DNA of 64,000 bases from Chionoecetes opilio (lineage: Eukaryota > Arthropoda > Malacostraca > Decapoda > Majidae): NCBI GenBank assembly GCA_016584305.1, contig JACEEZ010019044.1:52545-116544 (forward strand), in the 5' to 3' direction. Made by a program: the position numbers and the translations under genes. Positions 33,431-46,358 of the stretch are shown piece by piece; the first letter of the stretch is position 1, and every line of letters starts with the position of its first letter. The notes below the pieces were generated by a model. The model was not told the DNA's origin. It worked only from the letters and a program-made list of their open reading frames with translations, and searched no databases.

Positions 33431-34692
33431 TACTGGGGATGAAATAGTACGTTCACGACAATCAACTAAAATCAGTCTTCAAAAATCATCAGTTACTTTT
33501 TATTCCCGTGGTCCACAAAGCAGGAAGACAGCCAAAGAAGGGCCCCTTTTCGTATCAATCTATTTTGAGGGGGATTTTTAACATCACGGCTGGCCTTAGA
33601 AAAAAGGTGGGTAATGGGGCCCCTATGAGAATGGTTGTTCCCCTCGCTTCTCTGTGAATCTGTCTTCCCTTACTGAGTCCTTTTTTATAAAAAATTTTTT
33701 TCAGGTCTTGTACACCAGGGGAGCTGGTGCCGTATCGTTTCTACCCCCCCTACAACGCCCCTTGTAAATTTCCGGGGGCCCAAACTGGTCCCCGTATCGC
33801 TACTTTCACGCCCTAGTTTTTCCTGTCACTCTATCCTCCTCCACACACAAAATCTTTCTTGTCATTGGGTTCTCTCTTTTCCCCCTTTGTTGGGTGGCCT
33901 GTTCACATTGTTCTTCGTCCATTTTAAATTTTTGCGGCTACCACACAAAACCTTTTCCCCTTATTTCCCCCCTCCCCTTTTCCCTTTGACCTCCCTTTGT
34001 CAAAAATTCTTGCCCTGAACTTATTTAGTTTTTAAATTTAGTAAATGCGAGTTAAATAGTTTGGGTAAGTTTTGTTATTTTTTTTAAAGGGTCCTTTTGA
34101 TGGGGTTTTTCGTTAGTACTTGGAACTCATTAAAAACGTCGCAAGTTTTGGGGATTGAAAAGGGACTGGATTGCTTTGTTAGCATGGCGTAGCAAGGTAT
34201 CTATAAAGGGGGGGGGGCACCTAGGGGGGCATTGGCAAGGGGGGGCCACTCGATGCCCAAGGGATCTATACTATTGATTATCCTTGAAAAATGTCCATAG
34301 AAGGGTTTTTTTAAGATTGGTCGTGGGGTTTTAGAGCTTATACAAAAAATCGGCAGCCTGGCCTGTGGGGGGCACATGCCCCCTGAGTACGCCACTGGGC
34401 CCCCTGGGGCTTTTCCCCCCTCTCCCCCCTCTCCCCTTTTTGCTCAAATATACCGAGAGAGGGGGAAGAAAAGGAGAGAGAAGAGAGAGAGAGAGAAGGG
34501 GGGAAAGAGAGAGAAAAGAGAGGGAGAGAGAGAGAGAGAGGAGAGAAAAGTATAGGCTGGGAGGTTTTAAAAAAGGAGGGGGAACCGTGGGGGGGGGAAA
34601 GGAAGTTGGTAAATGACGATCCCTCGAAAAAAGGACATGATGTCTCCACCTCCCCAAAACTGCTGGGACCATTCCCCCACTTTTTTTTTTGT

Positions 34693-34729
<37 letters not shown>

Positions 34730-35029
34730 TTTTTTTTTTTGGGGGGGTTTTTTTTTTTTTTTCCCCGGGAACCTGGGAAAAGTTTTTCCGGTTTACCCCT
34801 GGTATGTCCCCCACCCACATGTTTTTCATTTAAACTTTTTTTTCCCCCACCAACCCCCCGTTTCCGGGCTATTGATTACATGAATTTTTATTAATTTTTT
34901 TTGGGTTTTTATGTTCCCTTTCAGCTCTTTGAGACGCTTGGGTATGGGGGCTTCGATTATGTAATGTTTACTCTGCCACAAAAAGGATAATCTCTCGCCC
35001 TCCCTCCCAACAAAATCATACTCACATCG
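33431..35029. other. Noisy intergenic DNA with GA and T-rich tracts
   Basis: A (GA)n-rich tract lies at about 34,453-34,552 and a long T run at 34,698-34,760. The arginine/glutamate, lysine and phenylalanine frames here are composition artefacts. No gene is seen. Confidence 0.5.
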
Positions 35030-38000
35030 GTGATTTAATGAACGCACTCTGCTCCGGTATCGCTTTCCCTCCGAACGAATGGGTTCCTCTCCCTCGAGAA
35101 ATCCGCCGCCACTGCCTCACTCACTGGCCTCGGAGGGAGCCACCACACCCGTGGGGCATCTGGACCACATTTTACCTTGGGGCCCTGGGGGACCAACGTA
35201 AAGTGGTTTCATTCCAGCCCTTTCTTGACCACGTTGCTTGGACTCCGGTTTTCCCCTACCAGTTCGACTTTCCCTTTTCCTCATGATCGCATCTGTACAC
35301 TTTCCCCCAAATTCCCAAAACCTACATCTTTACATTTCCAGCCTTCTACCCACATTTGATTTGACGTCCCCTACAAGTAGTATTCCCCCCTAGTTGCCTC
35401 GCCCGGATTTCCACGCCCGCAGGGAACAACCGCACATTAAAAGACGCCCTGAAGCCCATCCCTGGACGCGGGATCAACCACCCTTCAGCGGAAGGGAAGG
35501 GGATGGAAGATGGTTTCGCCTTCCAGGGGAAACCCAAACACCTGCCGTTACACCAGTACCAGGCGTCCAGAAGATTTTATGCCTTTCAGCAGTGGCCCTC
35601 TAGACTTTGGAGGAAGTAAAAAACCACAGCTAAACACCAGACAGGCGTCATCTATGTGTTGAAAAACGGGTTTTAAAAGAGGAAACCCCCAAAACCTCTC
35701 CACCACACCCCGCTGAGTAAGCACGGTTTTGATTATACCGGGGTCGAACAAGCACAAACACGCAACCTTCCCGCCCATTTTCAGGGGCCTTCTCCCACAA
35801 AAATGTTCGCACTCTATCTGATGGCTGCGTTTTGCGGGCGGTGAGATAAAAAACGTGCTGATCACTGAGGATGAGCGGGACTGCTCTCCCCAGGGAAAGG
35901 GAAAACTCCCCCCCGGGATGAGGGTTTTACTTCCCCCATCCTTCATTTTACCCCTAAAGGGTCCCTGACAACCCCTTTGCTCAGCTTTACAATTTTTGGG
36001 TTACGTTTGGGGATACGTGCCTCATGCCGGGCCTCCAGCAATTGTCCGATCCCCAAACCCTGGCATGATAATTCAGACCAATTTCAATCACTTCCTTTTT
36101 CGAAAAGTGCTCGGGTTCTTCGGCCCCCGTCTCATTTTTCGGTGGAGGAAAAGCTATTTCCCAGCGAGGTTTCCTCCCACAGAAATACCCCCATTGTCTA
36201 GGGACTGAAAACCCGTCCCCCCCCCCCAGTGGGGGGTAGCTTTCTTGCCCCCCGAGTGTTTTTGATGTTGCCAAACAGGAGGTTTCCTCGACAGCTGGGG
36301 AAATTTGGTGTCAAAGGGGGAATCTCCCTGAGGGGGGTCCTGGTTACCCCCGTAACAGAACCCTTTCGTGTGCTTTTCAAGGGGCTGCAGCCCTCCCAAG
36401 AATTAGAGCTTGTACTCCGCAAGGTGGTTTTTTAAGTCCGTTTCTTTTTAATGTACGTGCACCCCCTTACTCACCTTTTTTCCGACATTTCCTGGGCGAC
36501 TTTTCCGCTACCTGATGATATATGTGTTCATTCCAACTCCTGCGATCTTCGCCTCTTCCTTTTTATCATTCTACGGGCGCTTCCCTTTGGCCTCATTCTC
36601 CCCAAGAAAGTAGAATATTTTTTTCCCCAAAACCCCCGAACACTTCCCGTTTCACTGCTGGAATATTTTTTTCCCCGCTTGCACGTAGTACTTTTACTGG
36701 GAGGCCTGTGTGGTCCCCCGCCTACCCACACGGAGCGGTTTTTATCCCTCGTCGGAGATCTCCCACACCGGCTACAGCACGCTTCATCCCCTTTTAAAAG
36801 GCCACAAACAATGCTGCCGGGGGTCATTCCTGGGCTAGAACCCCCTACTTGCCTCAATAAAAGGGCAGTTATGCTACCCTCCCTGCCCCTCTTCAACTCC
36901 TAAGACCTCTTTAGACCCATTAGACAAATTTCAGAACAAATGTGAGTACATTTTTGGGTGTCCTGCCCCCACCGAATAGTCAAAAGTGGCTGAGCTCGAT
37001 CTCCTCCCTATTGTTTTAAGAATTCACGCCAAAGTCTCCTCCCTTTAGCGTCAAATGCCCCACTCTCCCCATCTTCTCCCATTATTTATGTTAGAAACCC
37101 CGCTTGACCCTGCCGCACCCCGACCTCCCTTCGCCCGGCTCCCACCCCCGTCAACACTCTGTCACTCTTGGGAACTTATCTTAAAAGTTCCCTGGTAAAG
37201 GGATCTGACCCCTCCAGGAGGATTCCTCTGCCTCAATCCCCCTTTCCCCCCACTTCCAGGCAACCCACCCCTCCCACAAACAAAATTCTTGGAGCACATT
37301 TCCGCAGTGCCTCTCCGTTCCTGCCCCTCCCCTCTCTACCTCGGGTTTTCCCTCGCCAATGGGAGCGCAGGGTGGTGTCTCTCACTCGAACGTGGCGCCA
37401 CTGGAGGGGGGCTGGGGTTTGGGCCCCAGATAACCCCCTTGTCCACTCCCACCTACTGCAGTTTTTCAGGACTCTTTCTGGCTGTCAGTCTCCTCTGTCA
37501 AAGGCTCTGAATGGTTTGGTCATGTGGACTCTCAGCTCCCCTTTAGCCATCTCATCTCCACAACCCACACACCGTTTCCCTGGTTCATCAAATCTTCCCT
37601 TTAGTTTTCCCCAGCTGGGGCAAAATTTTCCCATATACGGTTTTTTTTGGATTCCTTTCCCAGTTGGGAATACACCAACGCAAAAGGGGGATCTCCCCGC
37701 CAAAACTGCCGCAGCTCCCCGGATGGTGCTACCCCTCCTCCTTGTTCAAACAGTTGATACACTCAGCCCCTTTTTCTCCCCACACCCACCGCACGAACGC
37801 TGAGCGGGGTCAGAGTGTGTCCCATACAGCATTACGACCACTTTTTGTCTAATCCCTCCCAAATAGCGCCACGCGGACTCATTCGCAGACACAAAAATTT
37901 GTCTGCCTGACTTCGGCTAGGGATACCCCCTGTGGACAGTCTCGGGCGGGGGGGCATTCCTCACTTCGCCTCCTGCAAAATTGTGATCGCCCCAGAGCCA

Positions 38001-38195
38001 ACGTCTTCACACTACGCCTCGAGTGTCCCCCGTAGGACATGCTGCCTCAGGGACAGCCCTTACTCCTGGTGCAAATTTCTCCCGACGGACAGTAATTTGG
38101 ATGTGATTTGTACGTCCCCACACTTGGGGTGCTTCTTTCCCCTTTCCATACAACAGCGTGCCCCGGAGACAAATGCACTGATAATTTGAATACGG
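35030..38195 (+). pseudogene. Second LINE family: degenerate reverse transcriptase ORF2
   Basis: This GC-richer stretch reads as protein in shifting forward frames. Around 36,510-36,550 is a PDDICVHSNS block, which fits the catalytic xxDD motif (YADD in good copies). It is followed by PFGLILPKKVEYFF and NPRTLPV in the order I recall from decapod LINE proteins. At 37,800-38,140 come GIPPVDS, then NCDRPRANVFTLRLECP and a Pro/Gly-rich tail ending near a FGG/WGGCF motif, which fits the C-terminal domain of such elements. Many single-base indels break every frame; they may be sequencing errors as much as decay. The 5' limit is not clear. Confidence 0.5.
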
Positions 38196-38364
38196 CATTC
38201 CCGAGTATACGGGGTTTTCCTGTGTGTCCGAATCAATTTTAAATGTTAGCAATTTTATGACAAGTCCCCGTCGCCTGTGAGCGTAATAAAATTGATAAAA
38301 ACAAAAAAACAACTCTCAAAAGTTTTTATAGTTTTTGCAAATGTACGTAGACTACAGGAAACCT

Positions 38365-38480
38365 TTTAAAATCGGGGACGATAGGGCTTGGCCCTTTCCG
38401 AGTTATTCAATATCCGTTTTGCAAATCCCTCCTAAGCTCTGATACGGTAAAAAAAAAAAAAAAAAAAAAAAAAATTGTAA
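38365..38480 (+). repeat. Left-half fragment of MITE K
   Basis: The series ACGATAGGGCTTGGCCCTTT, CCGAGTTATTCAATATCCG and CCTAAGCTCTGATACGGTAA plus an A run matches the left interior of the K element at 2,838, with indels. The right half is not adjacent. Confidence 0.55.
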
Positions 38481-38489
38481 AAAACAGTA

Positions 38490-38730
38490 CAGGGGGTCCC
38501 CCTTATCGAGCATTCGGTAACGAGAACCCATGATAGAATTGTAAAAATTTGGGTCTATTTTCAATTAAGTCGAAATCCAATGATACGACATTCAAAATGG
38601 GGTTAAATTTCAAGTTCAAAATATCGCCCCAAAAACCCCGGGTTGGGCAAAGGGGGGTTTGGGGGGTTTCCCCAGTGAGGGCACCCCTACAAGGGGGGAC
38701 CTAAGGGGAATTAAGCAATTATTTGGGGGG
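38490..38730 (+). mobile_element. MITE 'G', truncated copy
   Basis: The left end CAGGGGGTCCCCCTTATCGAG-like sequence follows TA. The next 200 bp (CATTCGGTAACGAGAACCC, AATCCAATGATACGACATTC) match G copies. After about 38,730 similarity dissolves into homopolymers. Confidence 0.6.
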
Positions 38731-39050
38731 CCTTCGGCCCCCCTTTACCCTTTTTTTGGGGGGTTTTTAATTTTTTTTTTAGCCAGTTTTTTTTTTTGGC
38801 CCTTTTTAACCTTGGGGACCCGGGGGTTTTTTTTTTTTTTTTTTTTTTTGTCCCCCCCAAAATTTTTCCCCCCTTTCCCCACCCCCACCCCTTTAAACCG
38901 CCTCGGGATTTTTTGGGTTTTCCCTCAAGAAAAGGGGAAACCAAAGGGGGGTTTTTTTTGCCTAAAAAGGGGGAAACCCAAGGCCCCCTTTTTACCCTTT
39001 TCCCGCTTTAATTTTGTTTTGCACTTTCTTTTAAAATTAAAAAACCCCGG

Positions 39051-39276
<226 letters not shown>

Positions 39277-40189
39277 TTTTGGTTTTTGTAGTTTTTTTAT
39301 TTTAAATTTTTTTTAAAAAAATTTGGGGGGTCCTCCCCTTTTTTACCTTTTAAGGGCAACGGGTTTCCTTAACAATCCGGGGGAAATAATCGTTCTGGGA
39401 CCTCCTGTCTTACAATAATTTTTAAATGTAGCCCTTTTCATGAAAGGTGCTCCGTAAAAAGGGAATAAATTGAAAAACCACCCTTTGGGAAAAGGCAAAG
39501 CCGGGCCACATAAACCCAAAAAGAAAAGTTGTTGCCATTACAACAAAATTTTGGATCTTAATTAAAAATTTTAAAAAAAAAACCCAAAAAAAATTATCAT
39601 TTAAAGCTTAAACGGCACTTTAAAGGTCCTTTTTGGATGTAAGTCTTTTTCAATTAAGTTTTCAACCAAGATACGACAAAACGGGAATAATTCCCCCCCG
39701 GGGTCAAAATTGTCACCTTAAAAGGGGTTTGGTAGTAGGAATGAGCGCCTTATTAAAAGGCGGCGGGACCAAGGAATTAGCATTTTCGGGAAATATCTTT
39801 CGGGAAAATTCGTTCCTTTTATGCAGTTTGGGAAAAATATGCATTTGGAAAAAAATATGCATTTCAAAAAATTGCTTTCGGGAAAATTCAGTTGGGAAAA
39901 ATGTGTTTGTTGCAAGATTTTAAAAAATTTATTTTTTGTATTTGAGGGGTTTCCCTAATAATGGGTTTTTTTTTATTACAAACTAAAAAAGTGAGGGTTT
40001 GCAATTCAAAAAGGGATGAAAAATTTCAAAATAAATTTTTAGGAAACGGTTGGAGGGAAAAAAAAGCTCCTTTTGCAAAAAACCAAATTAACCCAATAAA
40101 CCCAAAAAATAATGTAAATTTTCAAAAACCTAACCTAATTAATTAGGAGGGAAGTTTTCACTTTCTTTTTAAGACCCCAAAAAAATTTT

Positions 40190-40440
40190 TTCTTGGCCTA
40201 AAAAGTTTTGTTCTAAGCTATTTTTATTTGGCAAACCAAAAAAAAAGAAAAAAAAAAGAAACCTAAAACCCTTGTTTTTAAATGAACCCTAACCTAAAAT
40301 TAACTAACCAGATTTAAAAAAAAAAACCTTAAAACCAAAAATTATTTTTTTTTTTTTTTTTGGTTTGCGCAAAATAAATGACATTGAAAAAGGGGATTGA
40401 GGCCAAGAAAAAATTTTGGTGTTTAAAAACAAAGTAAAAC
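40190..40440. repeat. Inverted pair of a GGTTTGCGCAAAATAA-type repeat
   Basis: TTGGCCTA...GGCAAACC runs forward at about 40,193-40,240 and the same block runs inverted (GGTTTGCGCAAAATAAATGA to GGCCAAGAAAAA) at 40,361-40,412. Both match 14,235-14,300. CCTAACC-type motifs sit between them. It is a small foldback element, degraded. Confidence 0.5.
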
Positions 40441-42399
40441 CCCCCCAATAAAAATTTTTTTAAAAACCTAAAAACCTAAAAAATTAGTTTTTAATTTCGA
40501 AGGGTAATGGGTTAAAAATTTTAGGTGAGAAAAAACTTTTTATTTTAAAAACACAATTAATTTTTTAAACTACCTATACCCAAATCTAATTACCCATTTG
40601 GTAATTTTCGTTTTAGAACCAAACTATTTCGGTAAAGCTTGTTATGAAATTTTTTTGTGTGTTTATTTTAAGGGGGGGAAAAATTCTAAGTCCTACCCGC
40701 CCTTATTTTTTTTTTTTTTTTTTTCCAAATTTTACAGACCCTTACAACCTTACCGAAAAAAATATGGTGGGGGAAGAAAAACTCCCCCAAAAAAACCCCC
40801 CCTTCAACCAAAAAAAAAAAAAATTAACCTTAACCTAAACTAATCAGGAGACCCCCCCTAAAAAGAAAATTTTTAAAACCCAATAAATTAACCTAACCGG
40901 TAAAATTTTTCAAGTCCTTCCCCCCTTTAGACCCTCCAGGAGATTTTGGCAAATTTGGTTTGTGAGGTATTAGTCTTTTTTGATTTAACCGGAAAATTTT
41001 AAAGTCCTTTTCCCTTTGTTTTTTTTTTATTAAAAATATATCACAAAAAAAATTGTGGGAGTATCAATTACAATCCCCTGATTTAAAAATTTTTACCATT
41101 AAAAATTTAAACGAAAAATTTTAAAGAAAATATAACCCTACCAATAATTATATATTTTTAAGTTTTTTCCCCTTTAATCCCATGAGTTTTTTGGAATAAT
41201 TTTATTTAAATAATTTCTTTTTAAAAAATTTTATTCCCCGGATTGGGAGGGTCCCTAGGATTTTGGGGGAAGGTGATAAATAAATTTTTGGGTTTTGGAC
41301 ATTTTTAATGTTACCACATTTTAAAACCAAAAATTTAAAACGAGAGTTTGTTACTTTATTTAATCCCCTTTTCCTAAATAAAAATTGTATTTAATACATT
41401 TTTTACTTATGCTCATACAAATTATACCAACCTTTAGGGGTCCGAAAATGATTTTAAAGAGAAAATGCCAAATTTTTTTGCCCATTGATTTTTAATTTGC
41501 CTATCCGTAAACCCAAAATGTTTTAAAAACGGATTTTGGGTTCTATTAAATACAAGTTCGCTGAAATTTTGGTGGAATCATTTTTTTTTGGGCAATATGA
41601 TTTCCAAACCATGGGCCGGGCAGGAGCTAAGCATTTGTGAATTCCGTTACGGATAGGGAAAGACCCCAAGGGGTTCCCTTTTAAAAACTTTTTTGGTAAC
41701 GGGACAAAGGTTTGAAAATATATAATACCCTTTGGGGTTTGGAGCAATATAAACAAAAGTGGGCCCACCCTGCAGTTTGTTCCGAAACAAAAAATATAAT
41801 TTCCCTTTAAAACTTTTGGTCCTTCTTTCACAAAAGTTTAATACTTAAATTTACGTTGGGTTTAAACAAGCCAACCCTATTCCCTTAAAAAAATAAAATT
41901 AAATTTTTAAAATTCACCTTTTGCCATTCTTTTTTCATACAAAGTTTTATTAATTTTCCTTTTTAAATTCTTTTAAAAATAAACAAAAGCTAAAGGTACA
42001 CTCCCATTTTTTTTAAAGTATCCGCACAAACTGTTTCCTCCTTAACTTAAGTTTTTTTTTATTTGGGGGGACCTGGGGAAAAGGGCAAAAGGACAAAAAC
42101 CATTTTCCCGAAAGTATCCGGGGAAGAAAAAGGGGTTTAAAACCCCAAAAACCAATAATTTTTTTTGGGGGTTTTTCTGCAAAGTTCAACAAAATTTGAG
42201 GGCAATATGCGAGTGAAAAAAGAATGCAGTTTAGGGAGCGGTACAATTTTGCCCCCGGGTCGTTCCCAAGAGGTTTGTCCCGAGTGAACCAAAATCCATT
42301 TAAAGCCCGTGGTGGCCAAGAACACCCAAGTGCATTTCTCCGACCCAAGTGATCAAAGGGCCAACAATTTTTATGAGCCTTTAAAACCACACGCACTAA

Positions 42400-42478
42400 A
42401 ACCTCCTGCGCCACCACGGGGAGGGCCAACCCAAGCCTAAAAACCTTGGGCCACACGGCCCCGGGGGGCACCCTACAG

Positions 42479-42525
<47 letters not shown>

Positions 42526-42600
42526 TAGTTTTTGCCTTGCCGAGTTAATAAAATTTTCCGATTTATACAATCCCGATTTTAAAAGGGGTTTTTACTGTAA
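42400..42600 (+). repeat. Right half of a K MITE with SINE tail
   Basis: SINE body remnant (GCCACCACGGGGAGGGCCAA), a 43-nt A run (42,481-42,523), then GCCTTGCCGAGTTAATAAAA and a terminus close to GGTTTTTACTGTA. It matches 3,290-3,480, with noise. Confidence 0.55.
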
Positions 42601-43130
42601 TTGAAAAAAGTTATGTTTTAAAAATTGCTTTTTTTTTTTCCCTCATATTTTCGGTCACCCAAAAAAAACGTTGATGTTTTTTTTGTTTCTTTCCATTGCC
42701 ATCCCCAAACAAATACCCCCCCCACAAATCCTTTTCCCTCTCTATTATGGTTTAGCCTGCATTTTTCTTTCTATTTAGTCAGAAAGATAGCAAGATTAGT
42801 GCAATTTTACTGTGATCTAAGGTAGGTAGGATTTTGGATCACAGTTGATGTAAACATATTGCAGGGAGAACGTAGATAAATTTAATTTGAGTGGGTAGTC
42901 GGTGGCAGAGGAAATTTTAAAATATTGATAAGTGCAGCGTTATGAATTTGGGTAGAAAAAAAACCCCGGTAATAGATACAATAGAAATGATCGCTAAAAA
43001 GATAAAAAGGTGGGGGAAAGACGGGGGAGGGTGAGCCCCGACCTCCGACTAGGAAAAAAATGTATTAGGTAGAAATAGAGCAATAAGTGTTAGGTTCTTT
43101 ACCAGAAGTGTTAAAATAGAAGTGTGAGGT

Positions 43131-43600
43131 TATTCAAAAGCTTTATTGGCTCTAGTCAGACCTCACCTAGACTAGGGGTTTTCAGTTTTGGTCTCCATAT
43201 TACGGGATGGATTAGCCTTTGTTAAATCAGTGCGAGAAGGATGACCAAAATTATTCTGGGGGTTTTGCGTAACTTTATTATGAGAAGAGATTGAAACTTT
43301 TAAAAATTTCACTCACTTGAAAACGCAGAGTAAGGGGCGACCATAGAATTTTTTAAGTGTAAAGGGATAAATAAAGGAGAGGTTTGGGAAAATTTTCTTA
43401 CAGTGGGAACCAGGGTAGAACAAAAAGTAACGGTTTAAAGCGGAAAACGAATTTAAAAAGAAATGGGGAAAAAACTTTTTCACAAATAGGTGGTAAATGT
43501 TGGAAAATGGCCCAGTAGACATTATTTATGTATTGCGGAGTCTTAGAGATTTTAAAAGGAGGTAGATAAATTCATGGATGGGGGAAAGGTGGATGTGGGT
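43131..43600 (+). pseudogene. CR1-like LINE ORF2 C-terminal fragment
   Basis: Across shifting frames the forward strand encodes SQTSPRLD/VRPHLD-like, then a FWSPYYGMD-like block (43,180-43,205), RRMTKI (43,230-43,255), GDHRIF/RGDLIEVFK-like, ENFLTVGT and, near 43,480, FTNRW/NRVVN. Order and spacing match the reverse-strand copy at 24,628-25,080. It is broken by many indels and is inactive. Confidence 0.65.
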
Positions 43601-43963
43601 AGTGTTAAAGTAACGGGAACTCCCTCGTGAGGTCTCACGGCCTCTTGCGCTTCCTTTTTTGCGTGCAGGGCAGCACGGCCCCGACTGGCCCGGCGCCGGC
43701 TGGGAAACCTTCGGGGCGAGTCCCAACAGGAGGACTTTTCTTTTAAAATTTTTTGAGTCGCATATCGCCCCGAGTATTAAGCATGCACCCCACAGTGGGG
43801 ACCCCTCGCGCCTCTTCACGACTCCCCAACCCGATGAAGACTGTCTGGCCTGATCCAACCCACATGACAACGTGCCGACCACAGCATGATTAGCAATTTG
43901 AGATTGGTCGCCGTTGAGTAGGAATGGGCGGGAATTTAACGGAAAGAGCAGACCATACTGCAA

Positions 43964-44699
43964 TCCAGGGAGGCCCAAAGAAAAGGCATTTTAGGTTCCC
44001 CCTGGCTACTCGTAAAGCAAAATCTCGTATAAAAAAAAAAAAACTAAAGTAAAATAAGGGTTTTGGTTCCAGGCCCCCCAATCAATTAAAAAAAAATAAT
44101 ATACTTTTTTTCAAGCTAATATAAAACTATAGCAAAAAACAAACCACAGCGTCTATATTACCCACACTGTACTCCCTTTTCTATAGAAAAAAACTTTCTG
44201 AAGAAAAAAAACCACGAAATAAATAATTGCACTTTAAATTTAAACAAAAAATGCATAACAAGAAAAAAAGACGTTGTAATGTAGGGGACGCCAGGAAAAG
44301 AAAGGTATTAGCGGGCCCAAGGTTTGGGGCCACACACCTGCTAATTACCCCCAAAGGTGGCCGGCCATAGCTTAATTACCCCTTTAAGTCACGCCTTTCT
44401 GGGGGACCCGACTGCGGTCCCAAGGTTGGGGCCCCACACCTGCTAATTACCCTAAATTCAGGCCGGCCATATGCTTAAATTTCCCTTCAGGTCACGGCTG
44501 CTAGGGGTGACCCCACTGGGGTCAACCAAAACCCCCCTTTGTCCCGCCCGGGATGGTAGGGGCGCATTTGAATGATAATTTTTTTTACCCCATTTGAATG
44601 TTATCATTGGATTTTTGATCTTATATTTAAAAAAGACCCCTAATTTACACATCTTTTATCACGGATTCGTATACCGAAGTCGTATAACGGGGCCTCCCG
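43964..44699 (-). mobile_element. MITE 'G', copy 3, two internal units
   Basis: The left end CAGGGAGGCCCAAAG and the right end ATAACGGGGCCTCCCG resemble the ends of the other G copies; a TA follows on the right. Internal unit starts are at 44,316 and 44,419 (103 bp apart). It has the same orientation as the copy at 32,471-33,430. Confidence 0.65.
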
Positions 44700-44819
44700 T
44701 ATTACTAATAGAAGGTGAAGGTGCAGTACAAATTTTTTAGCCATCTTTTAAAAGAATTACTATGGCCATCGTTTCCCCTCAGCATTTAAGGGGCCCAAAC
44801 ACACATTTCCCTAAAGGGA

Positions 44820-45198
44820 AACCCCGATAGCCAACAATGCAATGCAGCGCCGTCATGGTTTTGATTATGGGTCTATCGTAACCGATCGTGATGCTCGTGA
44901 CGCACTCAGCGGAGGCCGCGAAAAGTTAGTGCAAGCACTAAAAATTTGTGAAGCTCCCCAATTTTCAAACCCCCAAAGCGCGCATCGTTTGTCAAGTGAT
45001 GTATGTTCTATGGCAGCTTGTGACACTATCGTGATCATCGTATGTCTATCGTGACAATAAAAAAACGTTACGTCCACCTTCATCCCTGCCATCCCCCCTT
45101 TCTGCATCACCAACACCCACCCCGTACTCCATCACCACGTGATGATACCACCCAGACCTATTTAACCCCTCACATCCCCACCACTACCACCCTCTACA
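44820..45198. other. Unassigned stretch, cleaner than its surroundings
   Basis: 44,830-45,060 has normal base composition and an open forward frame of 70 codons (44,842-45,054) without a recognised family. I do not call a gene. Confidence 0.3.
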
Positions 45199-45230
45199 AC
45201 AGTGTTCTTCAAACTTTTTTCATTGCGACC
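45199..45230 (+). mobile_element. Possible hAT-like left terminus
   Basis: CAGTGTTCTTCAAACTTTTT is close to the CAGTGGTTCTCAAACTTTTT style of hAT ends. No inverted partner was found, so it may be a half element. Confidence 0.35.
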
Positions 45231-45316
45231 AATTGTTTTATGCATTCATCAGACCCTATGTTTCAAACGGTTGTGTTTCTCTCTTTGTTTGATTTTTTAC
45301 AATTACTACATACATA

Positions 45317-46201
45317 CAGTAAAAACCCTTAAAATCGGCACTGTATAATCGATTTTATATAACCGGAAAAGGGAGACGTTTTTTTTTTTTTTTTTCCATT
45401 ATGCCTATAGCGCTTAGGCGTGAGCTCCAAGGGGGGATGGTAGGCCCCCGGGGGTCACCTGAGGCGGGGATGGTTTGGGCCCTCGCCCGCGGGGGCAAGA
45501 TTCTTATAGTGACGCCTGTAATTAAGGCTTTATGCCCCCCCCCCTGTGCCCCCAAGGCACTCGCAGTCGAAAGGGAGAGTTTATGGCAGGGCTGTGGGGT
45601 GTTTAGGGCCCCTCGACGTGCAGAAAGATTTCAAATGAATTTTAGGGCTGCTCGGGTCTTCGAGAACGCCACTGGTGACGCTAACCATCTGTACCCCCCC
45701 CCTAAACGCATCTCTTTTGGTTTTTACTCGGGGATATCATGCCCTCACAACCTCTTGTAAAAAGAAAATCGGCAAAAAAAAAATGTTCCGGGAATTCTGT
45801 TCCCGCAGGTCGGCCTTTAAATTTCCTTTGCTTTTCTTTGCAAAATATTTTTAGTGTTTTGGGGGTTTAAACATACATTTCTGTATTTTCATAAAAAAGT
45901 ACTGTATATCAAGATGTCACTCCATCCGCAAGGGGGGGTTCCCAGCAGTAAGGGAATGAAATTTAAGAGCCCGAGTCGAGGAAAGGTGAAAATGCTGGCA
46001 AGGATGATGCAGGTGCATCCATGCGTGCTATTTGTGTAGTTTGATATCAATCCAGCACATTTACCCGTCACTGGTAATGTAGTTTTTATGCTTTTACAGT
46101 ACTGATTTATTTTTCTTTTCTTTTTTTTAACCCCTTCGAGGAGGACATTGCATAACCGGGAAGGCCAGAGCCCCTTCATGCAAGTATAAGGGTTTTTTCT
46201 G
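45317..46201 (-). mobile_element. MITE 'K' with SINE, copy 2 (885 bp)
   Basis: Left CAGTAAAAACCCTTAAAATC and right TATAAGGGTTTTTTCTG, each flanked by TA. The sequence is the reverse of the K copy at 2,838-3,480: near its right end it has GGACATTGCATAACCGGGAA and near its left a T run followed by the reversed SINE. Extra sequence (45,700-46,080) explains the greater length. Confidence 0.65.
45370..45690 (-). repeat. SINE (reverse), inside K copy 2
   Basis: It starts with a T run and contains the reversed body blocks (GGGGATGGTAGGCCC, CGGGGATGGTTTGGGCCCTC, AGTGACGCCTGTAATTA). The tRNA-like head is largely degraded; CGAGAACGCCACTGG near 45,660 matches the region next to the B box in the copy at 61.4 kb. 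Confidence 0.6.
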
Positions 46202-46358
46202 TACATACAAATAATTTTCAATGATATAAATGTACATACTGGTATTATGGATACATACTACTCCCTTGGAAAAAAATATTGCATAGTATGAGGGTAATGT
46301 AAATTTTATCTATTAATATAATAGTTTAAAAAAATGTAGAAGTAAGTAAATTGTAATA

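Noticed and set aside
34338..34829. Lys-rich and Ser/Leu-rich frames on both strands
   Set aside because: The region consists of T and GA homopolymer tracts; codon content follows composition only.
44842..45116. Coding region in the cleaner patch at 44.8-45.1 kb
   Set aside because: Overlapping frames of similar length exist on both strands, with no recognised family or splice sites; evidence is too thin.
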